Shown in pieces: positions 8,395 to 17,038 of a stretch of DNA of 41,553 bases. The notes beneath the pieces were generated by a model that was not told the origin of the DNA, ran no database searches, and saw only the letters and a program-made list of their open reading frames with translations. Source of the stretch: Bacillota bacterium (GTDB lineage: Bacteria; Bacillota; Clostridia; Acetivibrionales; DTU013). How positions within the stretch are numbered: position 1 is the stretch's first letter; each line of letters begins with the position of its first letter. A program made the position numbers and the translations under genes. The stretch lies in the NCBI GenBank assembly GCA_029778665.1, contig JAKOPX010000339.1:1-41553 (forward strand). The letters are read 5' to 3'.

Positions 8395-9551
8395 AGACGC
8401 AGAACAACGGGAAAGGCAATAACAATAATAACAATAACAATAACAATAACAATAACAATATCAATATCAATATCAGCAGCAGGAAAGCGATATTGAAAGA
8501 GCTGATCGAAAAAGGCAAAGCCAAGGGCATGCTGACATATAAAGAGATAATGGATGCTTTTGAGGAAATCGACCTTGAACCCGAGCAGATCGAGAAAATA
8601 TATGAGACCCTTGAGAATATGGGCATCGATGTTGTCGGGGATATTGACACTGAAATAAAGGAACTCCAGAATATCGAGAATCTCGAGGAAGATTTCGACG
8701 ACCTGTCTCTTCCGGAGGGCATCAGCATCGACGACCCTGTCAGGATGTACCTGAAGGAAATCGGAAAAGTACCCCTGCTGACTGCTGAAGAAGAGGTACA
8801 GCTCGCCCTTGCGATGGAGAAGGGAGACAAGGAAGCGAAAAGGAGGCTGGCTGAAGCCAATCTGCGCCTTGTGGTAAGCATAGCCAAGAGGTATGTGGGG
8901 AGAGGCATGCTGTTCCTCGATCTTATACAGGAAGGGAATCTGGGCCTGATCAAGGCTGTTGAAAAATTTGATTACAGAAAAGGATTCAAATTCAGTACTT
9001 ATGCAACGTGGTGGATAAGACAGGCTATAACCAGGGCTATCGCCGACCAGGCCAGAACGATCAGGATACCTGTGCATATGGTCGAAACCATCAACAAGCT
9101 GATACGCGTTTCCAGGCAGCTGCTCCAGGAACTGGGCAGGGATCCTACACCTGAGGAGATAGCCAAGGAAATGAATATGTCTGTCGAAAAAGTAAGGGAA
9201 ATCATGAAGATCTCACAGGAGCCGGTATCTCTTGAAACACCGATAGGAGAGGAAGAAGACAGCCATCTGGGAGATTTCATACCTGACGATGATGTTCCTG
9301 CGCCTGCTGAGGCCGCAGCTTTCACGCTGCTCAAGGAACAGCTGCTCAATGTCCTTGACACTTTGACACCAAGAGAGGAAAAAGTACTGAGACTCAGGTT
9401 CGGTCTGGACGACGGACGCGCAAGGACTCTCGAGGAAGTCGGAAAAGAGTTCAACGTGACGAGGGAGCGTATCAGGCAGATCGAGGCAAAAGCTCTGCGT
9501 AAGCTCAGACATCCGAGCAGGAGCAAGAAACTGAAGGATTACCTGGATTAG
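8391..9551 (+). CDS. rpoD: RNA polymerase primary sigma factor (sigma-70/SigA)
   Basis: This 386-residue protein directs RNA polymerase to housekeeping promoters. Region 1.1 is short (about 28-100). Region 1.2 begins at [12 protein letters not shown], and region 2 contains [16 protein letters not shown] and [19 protein letters not shown], covering -10 recognition and melting. Region 3 follows, and region 4.2 ends the protein with the -35-binding helix-turn-helix [20 protein letters not shown]. The odd feature is the N-terminus: residues 10-23 are fourteen consecutive asparagines followed by alternating Ile-Asn. It overlaps dnaG by four bases, with GGAGGGG just upstream inside dnaG. This is the core of the macromolecular synthesis operon, lacking an rpsU-like gene. 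Confidence 0.97.
   Translation: MKTQNNGKGNNNNNNNNNNNNNNININISSRKAILKELIEKGKAKGMLTYKEIMDAFEEIDLEPEQIEKIYETLENMGIDVVGDIDTEIKELQNIENLEEDFDDLSLPEGISIDDPVRMYLKEIGKVPLLTAEEEVQLALAMEKGDKEAKRRLAEANLRLVVSIAKRYVGRGMLFLDLIQEGNLGLIKAVEKFDYRKGFKFSTYATWWIRQAITRAIADQARTIRIPVHMVETINKLIRVSRQLLQELGRDPTPEEIAKEMNMSVEKVREIMKISQEPVSLETPIGEEEDSHLGDFIPDDDVPAPAEAAAFTLLKEQLLNVLDTLTPREEKVLRLRFGLDDGRARTLEEVGKEFNVTRERIRQIEAKALRKLRHPSRSKKLKDYLD
8418..8474 (+). repeat. Asparagine-codon microsatellite in rpoD
   Basis: Nineteen codons made almost only of AAT and AAC, then ATC-AAT alternation, form an imperfect six-base repeat. Changes in copy number by whole units would keep the reading frame. Confidence 0.9.
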
Positions 9552-9648
9552 AGCTGCTGCCAGGCACAGCTTTGCAGAATAAGAAGGCGAAAACGGCAGA
9601 AAGTCAGTGATGCTTTGAACGGAGAGTATAATTTGGCAAAAAAAGCTC

Positions 9649-9677
9649 TTGACCTGTATGCCACAGGTAAGTATAAT
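9649..9677 (+). promoter_or_regulatory. Promoter of the tRNA unit
   Basis: TTGACC (9649-9654) and TATAAT (9672-9677) are 17 bases apart, and the first tRNA begins 15 bases after the -10 box. The preceding stretch from 9552 shows no convincing rpoD terminator; only a short five-base stem (AGCTG/CAGCT) without a T tract is visible. Confidence 0.8.
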
Positions 9678-9691
9678 TATACTTGCTTCGT

Positions 9692-9767
9692 TCCTCAATA
9701 GCTCAGTCGGTAGAGCATGCGGCTGTTAACCGCAGGGTCGTAGGTTCGAGTCCTACTTGAGGAGCCA
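9692..9767 (+). tRNA. tRNA-Asn (anticodon GTT)
   Basis: The cloverleaf is complete. The acceptor stem is TCCTCAA with TTGAGGA, the D-arm begins TAGCTCAGTCGG, the anticodon loop CTGTTAA carries GTT, the T-loop is GGTTCGAGTCC, the discriminator base is G and CCA is encoded. Confidence 0.95.
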
Positions 9768-9770
9768 CAG

Positions 9771-9847
9771 GGGCCTTTAGCTCAGTTGGTCAGAGCAACC
9801 GGCTCATAACCGGTTGGTCCGGGGTTCGAGTCCCTGAAGGCCCACCA
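9771..9847 (+). tRNA. tRNA with CAT anticodon (Met elongator or Ile2)
   Basis: Acceptor arms GGGCCTT and AAGGCCC pair fully. The anticodon loop CTCATAA reads CAT, the T-loop is GGTTCGAGTCC and A-CCA is encoded. The unpaired-first-base feature of initiator tRNA is absent. Elongator tRNA-Met and lysidine-modified tRNA-Ile2 cannot be told apart with certainty by eye. The GGnCCTTTAGCTCAG start resembles some Ile2 species. Confidence 0.9.
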
Positions 9848-9849
9848 GA

Positions 9850-9883
9850 AAGAGCAAGGATATCATCCTTGCTCTTATTTCTT
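9850..9883 (+). terminator. Terminator of the tRNA unit
   Basis: A 12-base perfect stem (AAGAGCAAGGAT with ATCCTTGCTCTT, ATC loop) follows the second tRNA by two bases and runs into ATTTCTTT. Confidence 0.9.
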
Positions 9884-10068
9884 TACAGCCTTTTATCCGC
9901 GATGTCATCTGTCGTATGATCATACCGGATATTCGACTCTGCCGTCACCTTCTGTGATTCCCTGTCAGTTCTCATCGGGCCGCCTGAGACTGCACCGGGC
10001 GGAATGAGAGCTTCCCTTGCGGTTTCCACATCACATGCATGTTTGCGCGAGAAAATCCTTCCCATCAT
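9883..10068 (-). CDS. Possible small protein, unknown function
   Basis: This is a 61-codon frame that starts ATGATG, with AGGAGC five bases upstream on the minus strand. It fills the space between the tRNA terminator and trmK. The product (MMGRIFSRKHACDVETAREA and a polar remainder) has no membrane segment, signal or motif I know. It does not overlap another gene, which with the ribosome site is the main argument that it is expressed. The composition is unremarkable, and it could be chance. Confidence 0.45.
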   Translation of the reverse strand: MMGRIFSRKHACDVETAREALIPPGAVSGGPMRTDRESQKVTAESNIRYDHTTDDIADKRL

Positions 10069-10162
10069 ATCACGCTCCTATTCGGAACTGATTTGGTGTA
10101 TAATTAAGCATGTACAAAGGAATGCGGTTTTATAAGCAGAGAACTGCACGGATGGGGGAAAT

Positions 10163-10876
10163 ATGAAACTGGACGGAAGGCTCGGCATGATAGCTGAAAA
10201 TATACCAAAATGCAGGATTCTGGCCGATGTCGGTACAGATCATGCCTTCATACCTATTCATGCTGTGAAAGCTTCGATATGTGAAAAAGCTCTTGCGACA
10301 GACGTCAGGCCAGGACCACTTATGAATGCTGAAAAGAATATAGTGAAGCACGGACTTGACAGGTTTATAGAAACCAGGCTTGGAGACGGGCTGGAACCTA
10401 TACATGAATCAGAGTGCGATGTAGTAGTTATCGCTGGTATGGGTGGTCCGATGATCAGGAGGATACTTGAGGTATCGGAAGAAAAAGCGAAGAAATTCAG
10501 TCTGTTGCTGCTGCAGCCTAACAATGCTTCGGAAGCAGTGCGCAGGTGGCTGTACGATAACGGATTCAGCATCATCGAGGAGAAGCTGGCAGAAGATGAC
10601 AGAAAGCTGTATTGCCTCATAAAGACAAGATGGACCGGTGTGTATGAAAAAGGGGATGATTTCGACTGCTATATAGGCAAAAGGCTGATGGAAAGCAATG
10701 ATCCGCTGCTCAAGCCTTACCTGGAGAAAAAGCTGGGCGAACTCAACACTATAATAAACGGACGGTCGAAATCAGATCCTGGTAAACCGCGCCGGACCGG
10801 ATACGACTCATATATGGATACCCGGACATGCATGGAAATAAGGGACAGGCTGACTGCCTTGCTTTACAGCAGATGA
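10163..10876 (+). CDS. trmK: tRNA (adenine-22-N1)-methyltransferase TrmK
   Basis: TrmK methylates N1 of adenosine 22 in the tRNA D-arm using S-adenosylmethionine. The 237-residue protein opens with RLGMIAENIPKCRILADVGTDHAFIPIHAV, the Rossmann glycine-loop region of this family. VVVIAGMGGPMI and LLLQPNNASEAVRRWLYDNG follow, the latter carrying the catalytic-type NPPY-like position as QPNN. The C-terminal part is a helical extension typical of TrmK. GGGGGAAAT precedes the ATG. A Nif3-family gene follows within 31 bases, as in many Firmicutes, where this pair follows rpoD. A TATAAT at 10099-10104 is the only promoter-like element seen upstream. Confidence 0.93.
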   Translation: MKLDGRLGMIAENIPKCRILADVGTDHAFIPIHAVKASICEKALATDVRPGPLMNAEKNIVKHGLDRFIETRLGDGLEPIHESECDVVVIAGMGGPMIRRILEVSEEKAKKFSLLLLQPNNASEAVRRWLYDNGFSIIEEKLAEDDRKLYCLIKTRWTGVYEKGDDFDCYIGKRLMESNDPLLKPYLEKKLGELNTIINGRSKSDPGKPRRTGYDSYMDTRTCMEIRDRLTALLYSR

Positions 10877-10906
10877 GTGCAGGATCCGGGGAAAGGAGGA
10901 ATTATT

Positions 10907-11674
10907 GTGATCACATGCGGAGATGTCCTGGATTTTCTGCAGGAGCTCGCGCCATCCGAACTTGCGGAGGAGTGGGACAATATCGGACTGATGACAGGAA
11001 GCAGGGACAAAAAAGTAAGCAGGATCCTTGTCTGTCTTGATATGACTTCGGATGTGCTGAACCATGCGGCCGGTATACATGCCGACCTGGTTGTTGCACA
11101 TCACCCATTGATTTTCAGAGGTCTTAAGAAAGTAACTGATGACGATGTCACGGGAAACCGGATATGCATTGCAATAAGGAACGGGATCAGCGTTATATCA
11201 GCTCATACCAACCTTGATCATTCTGACAGCGGAGTGAACGTACAGCTGGCAAATGTCCTTGGGCTGAGCGATCTTGAAGTGCTTGGCAGAGGACCTGGAA
11301 GAGTCGGCATGCTGAAGGAAAGTATCGGCTTTGAAACGTTCATCAGCAATGTCAAGGCCTCCCTCGGTACGACCCATGTAAGAGTTGCAGGCACTGCCGG
11401 GCCAGTTGTAAGGAAAGTGGCAGTTTTCAGCGGAAGCTTCGATGATGATCTTGAGGCTGTAATGCGTTCATGTCCTGATGTTGTCGTTACAGGAGAACTG
11501 AAACACCATACTGCACTGGATGCGAGGGAAGCAGGCCTGTGTTTTATCGCCGCTGGCCATTTCAGTACTGAAAGGGTAGTGGTGCCGTATCTTGCCGGCC
11601 AATTGGCAGCGAGATTCCCGTTGGTGGATGTAAGATGTTTCGAACAGGAGAATGACCCTTTTATTACTTATTGA
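10907..11674 (+). CDS. Nif3-like dinuclear metal center protein
   Basis: This is a 255-residue member of the Nif3/YqfO/GTP cyclohydrolase I type 2 family, a toroidal metal-binding protein of uncertain function. Metal ligands are visible in VVAHHPLIFRG, in the SAHTNLDHSDSGVN segment and in AAGHFSTE near the C-terminus. It is the short form, without the PII-like insertion found in the roughly 370-residue Bacillus protein. The GTG at 10907 is chosen because AAAGGAGG (10892-10899) lies seven bases upstream. The frame is open ten codons earlier. It follows trmK by 30 bases and probably shares its transcript. Its last codons overlap the -35 box of rnpB. Confidence 0.9.
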   Translation: MITCGDVLDFLQELAPSELAEEWDNIGLMTGSRDKKVSRILVCLDMTSDVLNHAAGIHADLVVAHHPLIFRGLKKVTDDDVTGNRICIAIRNGISVISAHTNLDHSDSGVNVQLANVLGLSDLEVLGRGPGRVGMLKESIGFETFISNVKASLGTTHVRVAGTAGPVVRKVAVFSGSFDDDLEAVMRSCPDVVVTGELKHHTALDAREAGLCFIAAGHFSTERVVVPYLAGQLAARFPLVDVRCFEQENDPFITY

Positions 11675-11699
11675 CTTACTACGCCTTATAGATTATCAT
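11671..11699 (+). promoter_or_regulatory. Promoter of rnpB
   Basis: TTGACT (11671-11676) and TATCAT (11694-11699) are 17 bases apart. The -35 box overlaps the stop codon of the Nif3-family gene. Confidence 0.7.
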
Positions 11700-11721
11700 A
11701 AGTTTCGGAAAACGTGAATGC

Positions 11722-12081
11722 ATGAGTAAGTTGGATAATCGCGGGTACAGTGCCGAAAGGCCGTATCTGAGGAAAGTCCGGGCTCCACAGGGCAGGGTGC
11801 CGGGTAACACCCGGTGAAGGCGACTTCAAGGAAAGTGCAACAGAAATATACCGCTCAGCATGTGATGCCGTGCATCACTGCCGAGTAAGGGTGGAAAGGT
11901 GAGGTAAGAGCTCACCAGCGGCATGGCGACTTGCCGGTCTATGTAAACCCCACCTGGAGCAACACCGCAGAGGGACATATGGTGGCCCGCCAGTCCCGGG
12001 CAGGTGGCTGGAGCCATGCAGCAATGCATGGCCTAGATAGATGATTATCCACGACAGAACCCGGCTTACAGACTTACTCAT
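11722..12081 (+). ncRNA. rnpB: RNase P RNA, bacterial class A
   Basis: This is the catalytic RNA that removes 5' leaders from precursor tRNAs. The ends pair (ATGAGTAAGT with ACTTACTCAT). The conserved 5' core GAGGAAAGTCCGGGCTC is at about 11769. The 3' core, AGATAGATGATTATCC followed by ACGACAGAACCCGG, is at about 12034-12064 and would form the P4 pseudoknot. Internal hairpins include GGGTGCCGGGTAACACCC and GGTGAGGTAAGAGCTCACC. A length of about 360 nucleotides fits the ancestral type A form. The exact 5' end may lie a few bases upstream. Confidence 0.93.
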
Positions 12082-12088
12082 CAGATAT

Positions 12089-12124
12089 CAGAAACACCGG
12101 CTTTAAGGCCGGTGTTTCTGTTTC
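12089..12124 (+). terminator. Terminator of rnpB
   Basis: A 13-base perfect stem, CAGAAACACCGGC with GCCGGTGTTTCTG, has a six-base loop and is followed by TTTCTG. It separates rnpB from the convergent chemoreceptor gene. Confidence 0.85.
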
Positions 12125-12169
12125 TGCACTAAAATATCGGCTTTTTGTGACGGCCTATCAGATCGTTTA

Positions 12170-14314
12170 TCAGAGCCTGAACTTGCCGATGGCCTGCTGC
12201 AGTTCTTCTGAAGATTTCCTGAGCTCGTCCGCAAAGCGGGACAGTTCTTCAATGAACGAAAGCTGTTCTTCCGTTGAGGCTGTGACTTCCTGTGTGGAAG
12301 CAGCCGTTTGCTGCGAGACCGCGGAGATGTTCTGGATGGAATTTATGGCCTGTGTCTTGTTTTCCTCCATTTCGGCGACACCTGACATTATCTGTTCCAC
12401 CTGTACCGAAAGGTTCTCCATGGATTCCTTTATCCTGGTGAATATCTGTATCGTTCCCTGTACAGCTTCATTCTGAGATTTCAGGAAAGCTTCGGTGTCG
12501 TTTGCCCTGTCTGCGGTTCTGGCCGTGAGGTCCTGTGTGGCTTTGATAATATTCGTGATTTCACGTGCAGACTTCATTGACATTTCTGCCAGTTTCCTCA
12601 CTTCATCGGCAACCACAGCAAAACCTCTGCCGGCTTCTCCTGCCCTGGCAGCTTCTATTGCGGCGTTGAGCGACAGCAGATTGGTCCGGTCAGCAATGTC
12701 GCTGATGACTTTAATAATTTTTCCTATGGATTTGGACTGCGCTTCGAGATTCTTGATGTCTTCTATTATTTCTCTTGTAATATCCGTAGTTCTGCCCGCC
12801 TTGACATCGAGGTCTTCGACGGTGGCAAGCCCGTTCATGGTCAATGATTTTGTCTCGCCTGTAAGTTCGCCGATCAGTCTGGCGCTCTTTACAACATCGT
12901 TTATCTTCTGGTCAAGTATGCTTATCTTTCTGACACCCTGTTCGGCATCGGAAGCCTGGGCACCTGCACCTGATGCAATTTCCTGGATCGCGCGGGTTAT
13001 ATCCTTCGAAACTTCTGACACATGATGTGATGTAGAAGAAACGATCTCCGCTGATCCTGTGACTTTTTCCGCAACAGCCGATGTCTGCTCGATAAGGTTC
13101 CTCATGCTGGCGATCATGGAATTTATGCTCCTGGTCAGTTTGCCAAGTTCGTCTTTTCTCCTTGACTGCAAAGTAACGGTCAGATCTCCCGAAGCAGCTC
13201 TTGCAGAGGCGTTTATGATCCTGTTTATGGTCCGGCTCATGCTGTTGGCCATGATTATCCCTGCCGTGAATGCTATGATGACGGCGGCAACGCATGAGAA
13301 CACAGTGGAGATTATGATCTGGCCGAACGATGCTTGGAGGACCCTGCCAGGTATCAGGTTTATCAAAGTCATACCGGTCTGGGATATCTTCCTGAAAACC
13401 ATGAGGAAATTTTCCCCGTCCAGGTCAACGGTCTCATAGCCGCTGGTTTCCGCCGAACTTGCCAGTCTTTTGTAAAAGTCATGTTCGGTAATGGTGCTGG
13501 AACCGGTAACATCGACTGCGTTTTCGATGATCCTGTTGTCCGGCGTTACAAGGATAAACTGCTGCCCGCCATAAATCAGCTGTGATTCGCACATATCAAC
13601 TAAAAGGTCCGGATTCAGATCGATTATCAGAATACCTAAAACTTTTGCGTTTTTCGTGCTTCTGATGAGCCATGCGAAAGAAAGTGAGTATGAATCCTCT
13701 GCCTGACCCAGTACTGCGTCCAGTTCTTCATGCCTGCCGAACCAGGCTTTGTGTGACTCGCCTGATTCAAGCGTTTTTACCAGGGGAGATCCCGCAATAT
13801 CGCTATACCTGACATCGCCCTGGAATATGGTTGATATGGTGTTGATGTCTTCGTTTTTCGGGATTATTATAATGTTTTTGATATCCTGTGTGAAGTGAGC
13901 TACGTTGATCAGTGTCTGCCTGGCATTTTTGAGCGTTTCAGCCTGTTCGACGATATCGCCTTCCTTGTATTTGCCCGTCAGGTAGTTTTGGATGTCGTTA
14001 TCGGAGAAAATCTGACCGGCCAGGCTTTCCACCGTTTCGAGAATGACCTCGAGATATTTTCCGCTGTTCTCCATGGACGACAGGGATGTTCCCGTCATAT
14101 TGGTCCTTGCCATCCTTGACGAGGTCGAATATGTCATGATACCCTGCATGGCTATCAGCGAGATTGGGATAAGAAATACAAGGATCAGCTTTGTACGGAT
14201 TTTTCTGATTTCCAGTGAGATCTGCGGCAGTTTCTTCAGAAAACCTGCTACTGCTCTAATAGTTTCATGGACAGAAGACAGAATTTTCATAGGCCGATAC
14301 CAGCTTTCGTACAT
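12170..14314 (-). CDS. Methyl-accepting chemotaxis protein
   Basis: This is a 714-residue transmembrane chemoreceptor. It has an N-terminal cytoplasmic tail, TM1 at about residues 42-61 ([18 protein letters not shown]) and a long extracellular sensor to about 330 that looks like a Cache-type fold. TM2 is at about 335-360, followed by a HAMP domain ([23 protein letters not shown]) and a coiled-coil signalling domain. The hairpin tip reads [20 protein letters not shown] and [16 protein letters not shown], which binds CheA and CheW. The ligand is unknown. Neither the ATG at 14314 nor the one at 14290 has a convincing ribosome site, and the upstream region is very AT-rich, so the start is uncertain. 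No che genes are nearby. Confidence 0.93.
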   Translation of the reverse strand: MYESWYRPMKILSSVHETIRAVAGFLKKLPQISLEIRKIRTKLILVFLIPISLIAMQGIMTYSTSSRMARTNMTGTSLSSMENSGKYLEVILETVESLAGQIFSDNDIQNYLTGKYKEGDIVEQAETLKNARQTLINVAHFTQDIKNIIIIPKNEDINTISTIFQGDVRYSDIAGSPLVKTLESGESHKAWFGRHEELDAVLGQAEDSYSLSFAWLIRSTKNAKVLGILIIDLNPDLLVDMCESQLIYGGQQFILVTPDNRIIENAVDVTGSSTITEHDFYKRLASSAETSGYETVDLDGENFLMVFRKISQTGMTLINLIPGRVLQASFGQIIISTVFSCVAAVIIAFTAGIIMANSMSRTINRIINASARAASGDLTVTLQSRRKDELGKLTRSINSMIASMRNLIEQTSAVAEKVTGSAEIVSSTSHHVSEVSKDITRAIQEIASGAGAQASDAEQGVRKISILDQKINDVVKSARLIGELTGETKSLTMNGLATVEDLDVKAGRTTDITREIIEDIKNLEAQSKSIGKIIKVISDIADRTNLLSLNAAIEAARAGEAGRGFAVVADEVRKLAEMSMKSAREITNIIKATQDLTARTADRANDTEAFLKSQNEAVQGTIQIFTRIKESMENLSVQVEQIMSGVAEMEENKTQAINSIQNISAVSQQTAASTQEVTASTEEQLSFIEELSRFADELRKSSEELQQAIGKFRL

Positions 14315-14466
14315 ATTATTTCTATATTTATATTATTATTTCTATAATTAGACATAAAAAGCCAGAAATCCTCTTTTTTTGTTGAAATAATTCAATTTTA
14401 CGGAAATTATCGTACAGCGTGAAATGACTGTGGCGATGTACAACTCTGGAATATAAGCCAGGAATG

Positions 14467-14475
14467 TGATATAGT
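14467..14475 (+). promoter_or_regulatory. Possible extended -10 promoter for ftsK
   Basis: TGATATAGT fits the extended -10 form TGnTATAAT. No good -35 box is present. The rest of the 14315-14548 gap holds AT-rich sequence and a short palindrome, TTGAAATAATTCAA, at 14382-14395. Confidence 0.4.
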
Positions 14476-14548
14476 GTTAAGGGAGAATCCGGGGGACAGC
14501 CCTGTGATGTATGCAGCCCTATTTGAATCTTTCACCGGGGGTGTTGTT

Positions 14549-17023
14549 TTGAAAGGCAGGAAAGTACGAAAGAAAAAACGCAAGCAGGAAAAGCAGGTCC
14601 AAATGGCATATCTCAATGAAATCCAGGGGATTCTGGTACTCGCTTTGGGAATACTGATGCTGCTCAGTTTTTACATAAAGAACTCGATAGGGCAGTTCGG
14701 TGTGTTCCTTAGGGACGCATCTCTTGGAATACTTGGCCTTCCGGCATTTCTCATACCTCCGCTGGTAATCCTGTACGGAGTGCTCATGATAGTCGCATAC
14801 GACAAGATAGACATGAAGAGAAAACCTTTGTACATATTCATACTCTTTGCACTCGTATCGGCACTTATCCAGACAGGGATCTACAAGCCCGAAGAATACA
14901 CTGGACTAACCCCGATAAAGGCGCTTGAACGTTTCTACACCGAAGGCGCAGCGCTTTCGGGAGGAGGCGTGATTGGCGGCCTTATCAGCCTTCCTTTTCT
15001 TGTTACGTTCCAGGTACCTGGAACCATCATAATACTGACAGCATTGTCGCTCATAGATATAATACTGCTGACCAACAGATCGATCGCCGATTTCATCAGG
15101 AACATACGGAACCTTTTTGCAGGTAGAAGGAAGCAGCGTCACGCGGATGAACCGGATGCCGACGACATGCAGCCCGTGGTCGAGGAAGACGGGGACGAAA
15201 TTACACTGCGTTTCGACAAGCCGAAGGTTATTGATTTCAGGATAGAAAAAACGGCAAGGGAACTCAAAAAGCAGCAGAAGAGCAGGAGAGGCATGGCAAA
15301 GGAAGACGCTGTCCCTGACGATCCGGCCGAACCAGGGATAGATACGGTGACAGATAATGAAATCGGTTTTGTTGAAGATTTTCCGTCTGATACAGAGGTA
15401 TCGCCGGACGAACTGGTCGCAGGTGACCTGAAGAGGTCCCGGGCAGGGAAAAGGAAGACGGCCAAGATTGCTGACTCAGCCGTGAGAGCGGACAGTGAAC
15501 CGGGCCTCCAGGAGATCGTGATTAAGGGACCGGCTCTTGAGAAGCCGGTACTTGAGAAAAAGGAGAGTATGAAATACACATACCCGCCGTACGACCTGCT
15601 TATCGAAGAATCTTCCGATGCAGGAAATTCCAGGGCTTACCGCAACCAGGCGCTGGAAGGAGCAAAGAAGCTCGAAGAGACCCTGGCAAGTTTCGGTGTT
15701 TCAGCCAGGGTCATAAACGTCACCAGGGGGCCGACGGTAACGAGATATGAACTTCAGCCGAGTGCCGGCGTCAAGGTGAGCAGGATAGTGAGTTTGTCGG
15801 ACGACATAGCACTTAACCTCGCTGCTCCGGGTATCAGGATTGAAGCGCCAATACCGGGGAAAGCTGCGATAGGGATCGAAGTGCCAAACAGGGAAGTAAC
15901 CATGGTCCGCCTGAGGGAAGTGCTTGAATCGGCTGAATTCGTTCAGCATCCGTCAAAACTTGCATTTGCAGTGGGAAAAGACATTTCTGGCGAACCGGTG
16001 GTGGCTGATATTGCAAAAATGCCTCATCTGCTCATAGCAGGAGCTACAGGTTCTGGGAAAAGTGTCTGCATCAACTGCCTGATAGTGAGCATCCTCTACA
16101 AGGCTTCACCGGATGAGGTCAAGCTTCTCCTGATCGATCCGAAGGTCGTTGAACTGAGTGTATACAACGGCATACCCCATCTGCTGATCCCGGTGGTGAC
16201 CGATCCCAAAAAAGCGGCGGGAGCACTGAACTGGGCGGTACAGGAGATGGTGAACAGGTACAAGCTGTTTGCAGAGAAGAATGTGAGAGACATCAGAGGT
16301 TACAACGAACTTGTGTCTCGTACCGGCGAGCAGCCTCTAATGCCCCAGATAGTGATAATAATCGACGAACTGGCGGATTTGATGATGGTTGCGCCCAACG
16401 AAGTAGAAGATGCCATATGCAGGCTTGCCCAAATGGCAAGAGCTGCGGGCATGCACCTTGTGCTGGCGACGCAGAGGCCTTCTGTGGATGTCATCACTGG
16501 CGTGATAAAGGCAAACATTCCGTCGAGGATTTCATTTGCCGTTTCTTCACAGGTGGATTCTAGGACGATTCTCGACATGGCAGGAGCCGAGAAGCTGCTT
16601 GGAAGAGGCGATATGCTGATGCATCCGGTAGGGAAGCCGAAACCTGTCAGGATGCAGGGGGCGAACATAACGGATGCGGAAGTGGAAAGAGTGGTCGAGT
16701 TCGTCAAGGCACAGGGAGACGCCAGGTATGATGACGTCATTATAGAGGAGATAAACAATAACGGAGCAACCGACGATAGTGACAGCGGAGGTGACAACGA
16801 CGAACTGCTGCCCCAGGCGATAGAGCTTGTCATCGACGCAGGACAGGCGTCTGTATCATTTATCCAGCGCAAGTTCAGAGTGGGTTATGCAAGAGCGGCA
16901 AGGATAATCGACCAGATGGAGGCCAGGGGGATCATCAGCGGTTACGAAGGAAGCAAACCAAGGCAGGTGCTCATAACGAAACAGCAGTGGCACGAGATGC
17001 AGATGGCTCAAAAAGATGAATAA
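14549..17023 (+). CDS. ftsK: DNA translocase FtsK/SpoIIIE
   Basis: This is an 824-residue septal motor that pumps chromosomal DNA across the closing septum at division or sporulation. After a basic N-terminus, about four membrane helices occupy residues 25-175. A charged, low-complexity linker runs to about 330. The RecA-like motor contains Walker [13 protein letters not shown] (498-509) and Walker [13 protein letters not shown] (D606), followed by [17 protein letters not shown]-terminal winged-helix gamma domain ([20 protein letters not shown]) reads orienting sequences. The TTG at 14549 is chosen for the GGGGG tract (14537-14541) seven bases upstream. An ATG at 14507 is an alternative. The TPR gene follows 15 bases after the stop. 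Confidence 0.93.
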   Translation: MKGRKVRKKKRKQEKQVQMAYLNEIQGILVLALGILMLLSFYIKNSIGQFGVFLRDASLGILGLPAFLIPPLVILYGVLMIVAYDKIDMKRKPLYIFILFALVSALIQTGIYKPEEYTGLTPIKALERFYTEGAALSGGGVIGGLISLPFLVTFQVPGTIIILTALSLIDIILLTNRSIADFIRNIRNLFAGRRKQRHADEPDADDMQPVVEEDGDEITLRFDKPKVIDFRIEKTARELKKQQKSRRGMAKEDAVPDDPAEPGIDTVTDNEIGFVEDFPSDTEVSPDELVAGDLKRSRAGKRKTAKIADSAVRADSEPGLQEIVIKGPALEKPVLEKKESMKYTYPPYDLLIEESSDAGNSRAYRNQALEGAKKLEETLASFGVSARVINVTRGPTVTRYELQPSAGVKVSRIVSLSDDIALNLAAPGIRIEAPIPGKAAIGIEVPNREVTMVRLREVLESAEFVQHPSKLAFAVGKDISGEPVVADIAKMPHLLIAGATGSGKSVCINCLIVSILYKASPDEVKLLLIDPKVVELSVYNGIPHLLIPVVTDPKKAAGALNWAVQEMVNRYKLFAEKNVRDIRGYNELVSRTGEQPLMPQIVIIIDELADLMMVAPNEVEDAICRLAQMARAAGMHLVLATQRPSVDVITGVIKANIPSRISFAVSSQVDSRTILDMAGAEKLLGRGDMLMHPVGKPKPVRMQGANITDAEVERVVEFVKAQGDARYDDVIIEEINNNGATDDSDSGGDNDELLPQAIELVIDAGQASVSFIQRKFRVGYARAARIIDQMEARGIISGYEGSKPRQVLITKQQWHEMQMAQKDE

Positions 17024-17038
17024 TCAAGGGGGATCGTC

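Noticed and set aside
8418..8474. Phase-variable on/off switch in rpoD
   Set aside because: The repeat unit is six bases, so length changes keep the frame, and rpoD is essential.
8331..9077. Long minus-strand frames opposite dnaG and rpoD
   Set aside because: They are shadows of well-supported genes; the repetitive Ile/Val or Leu-rich stretches are the asparagine repeat read backwards.
11826..12081. Minus-strand open frames inside 11826-12081
   Set aside because: They lie within RNase P RNA, lack ribosome sites and resemble no protein.
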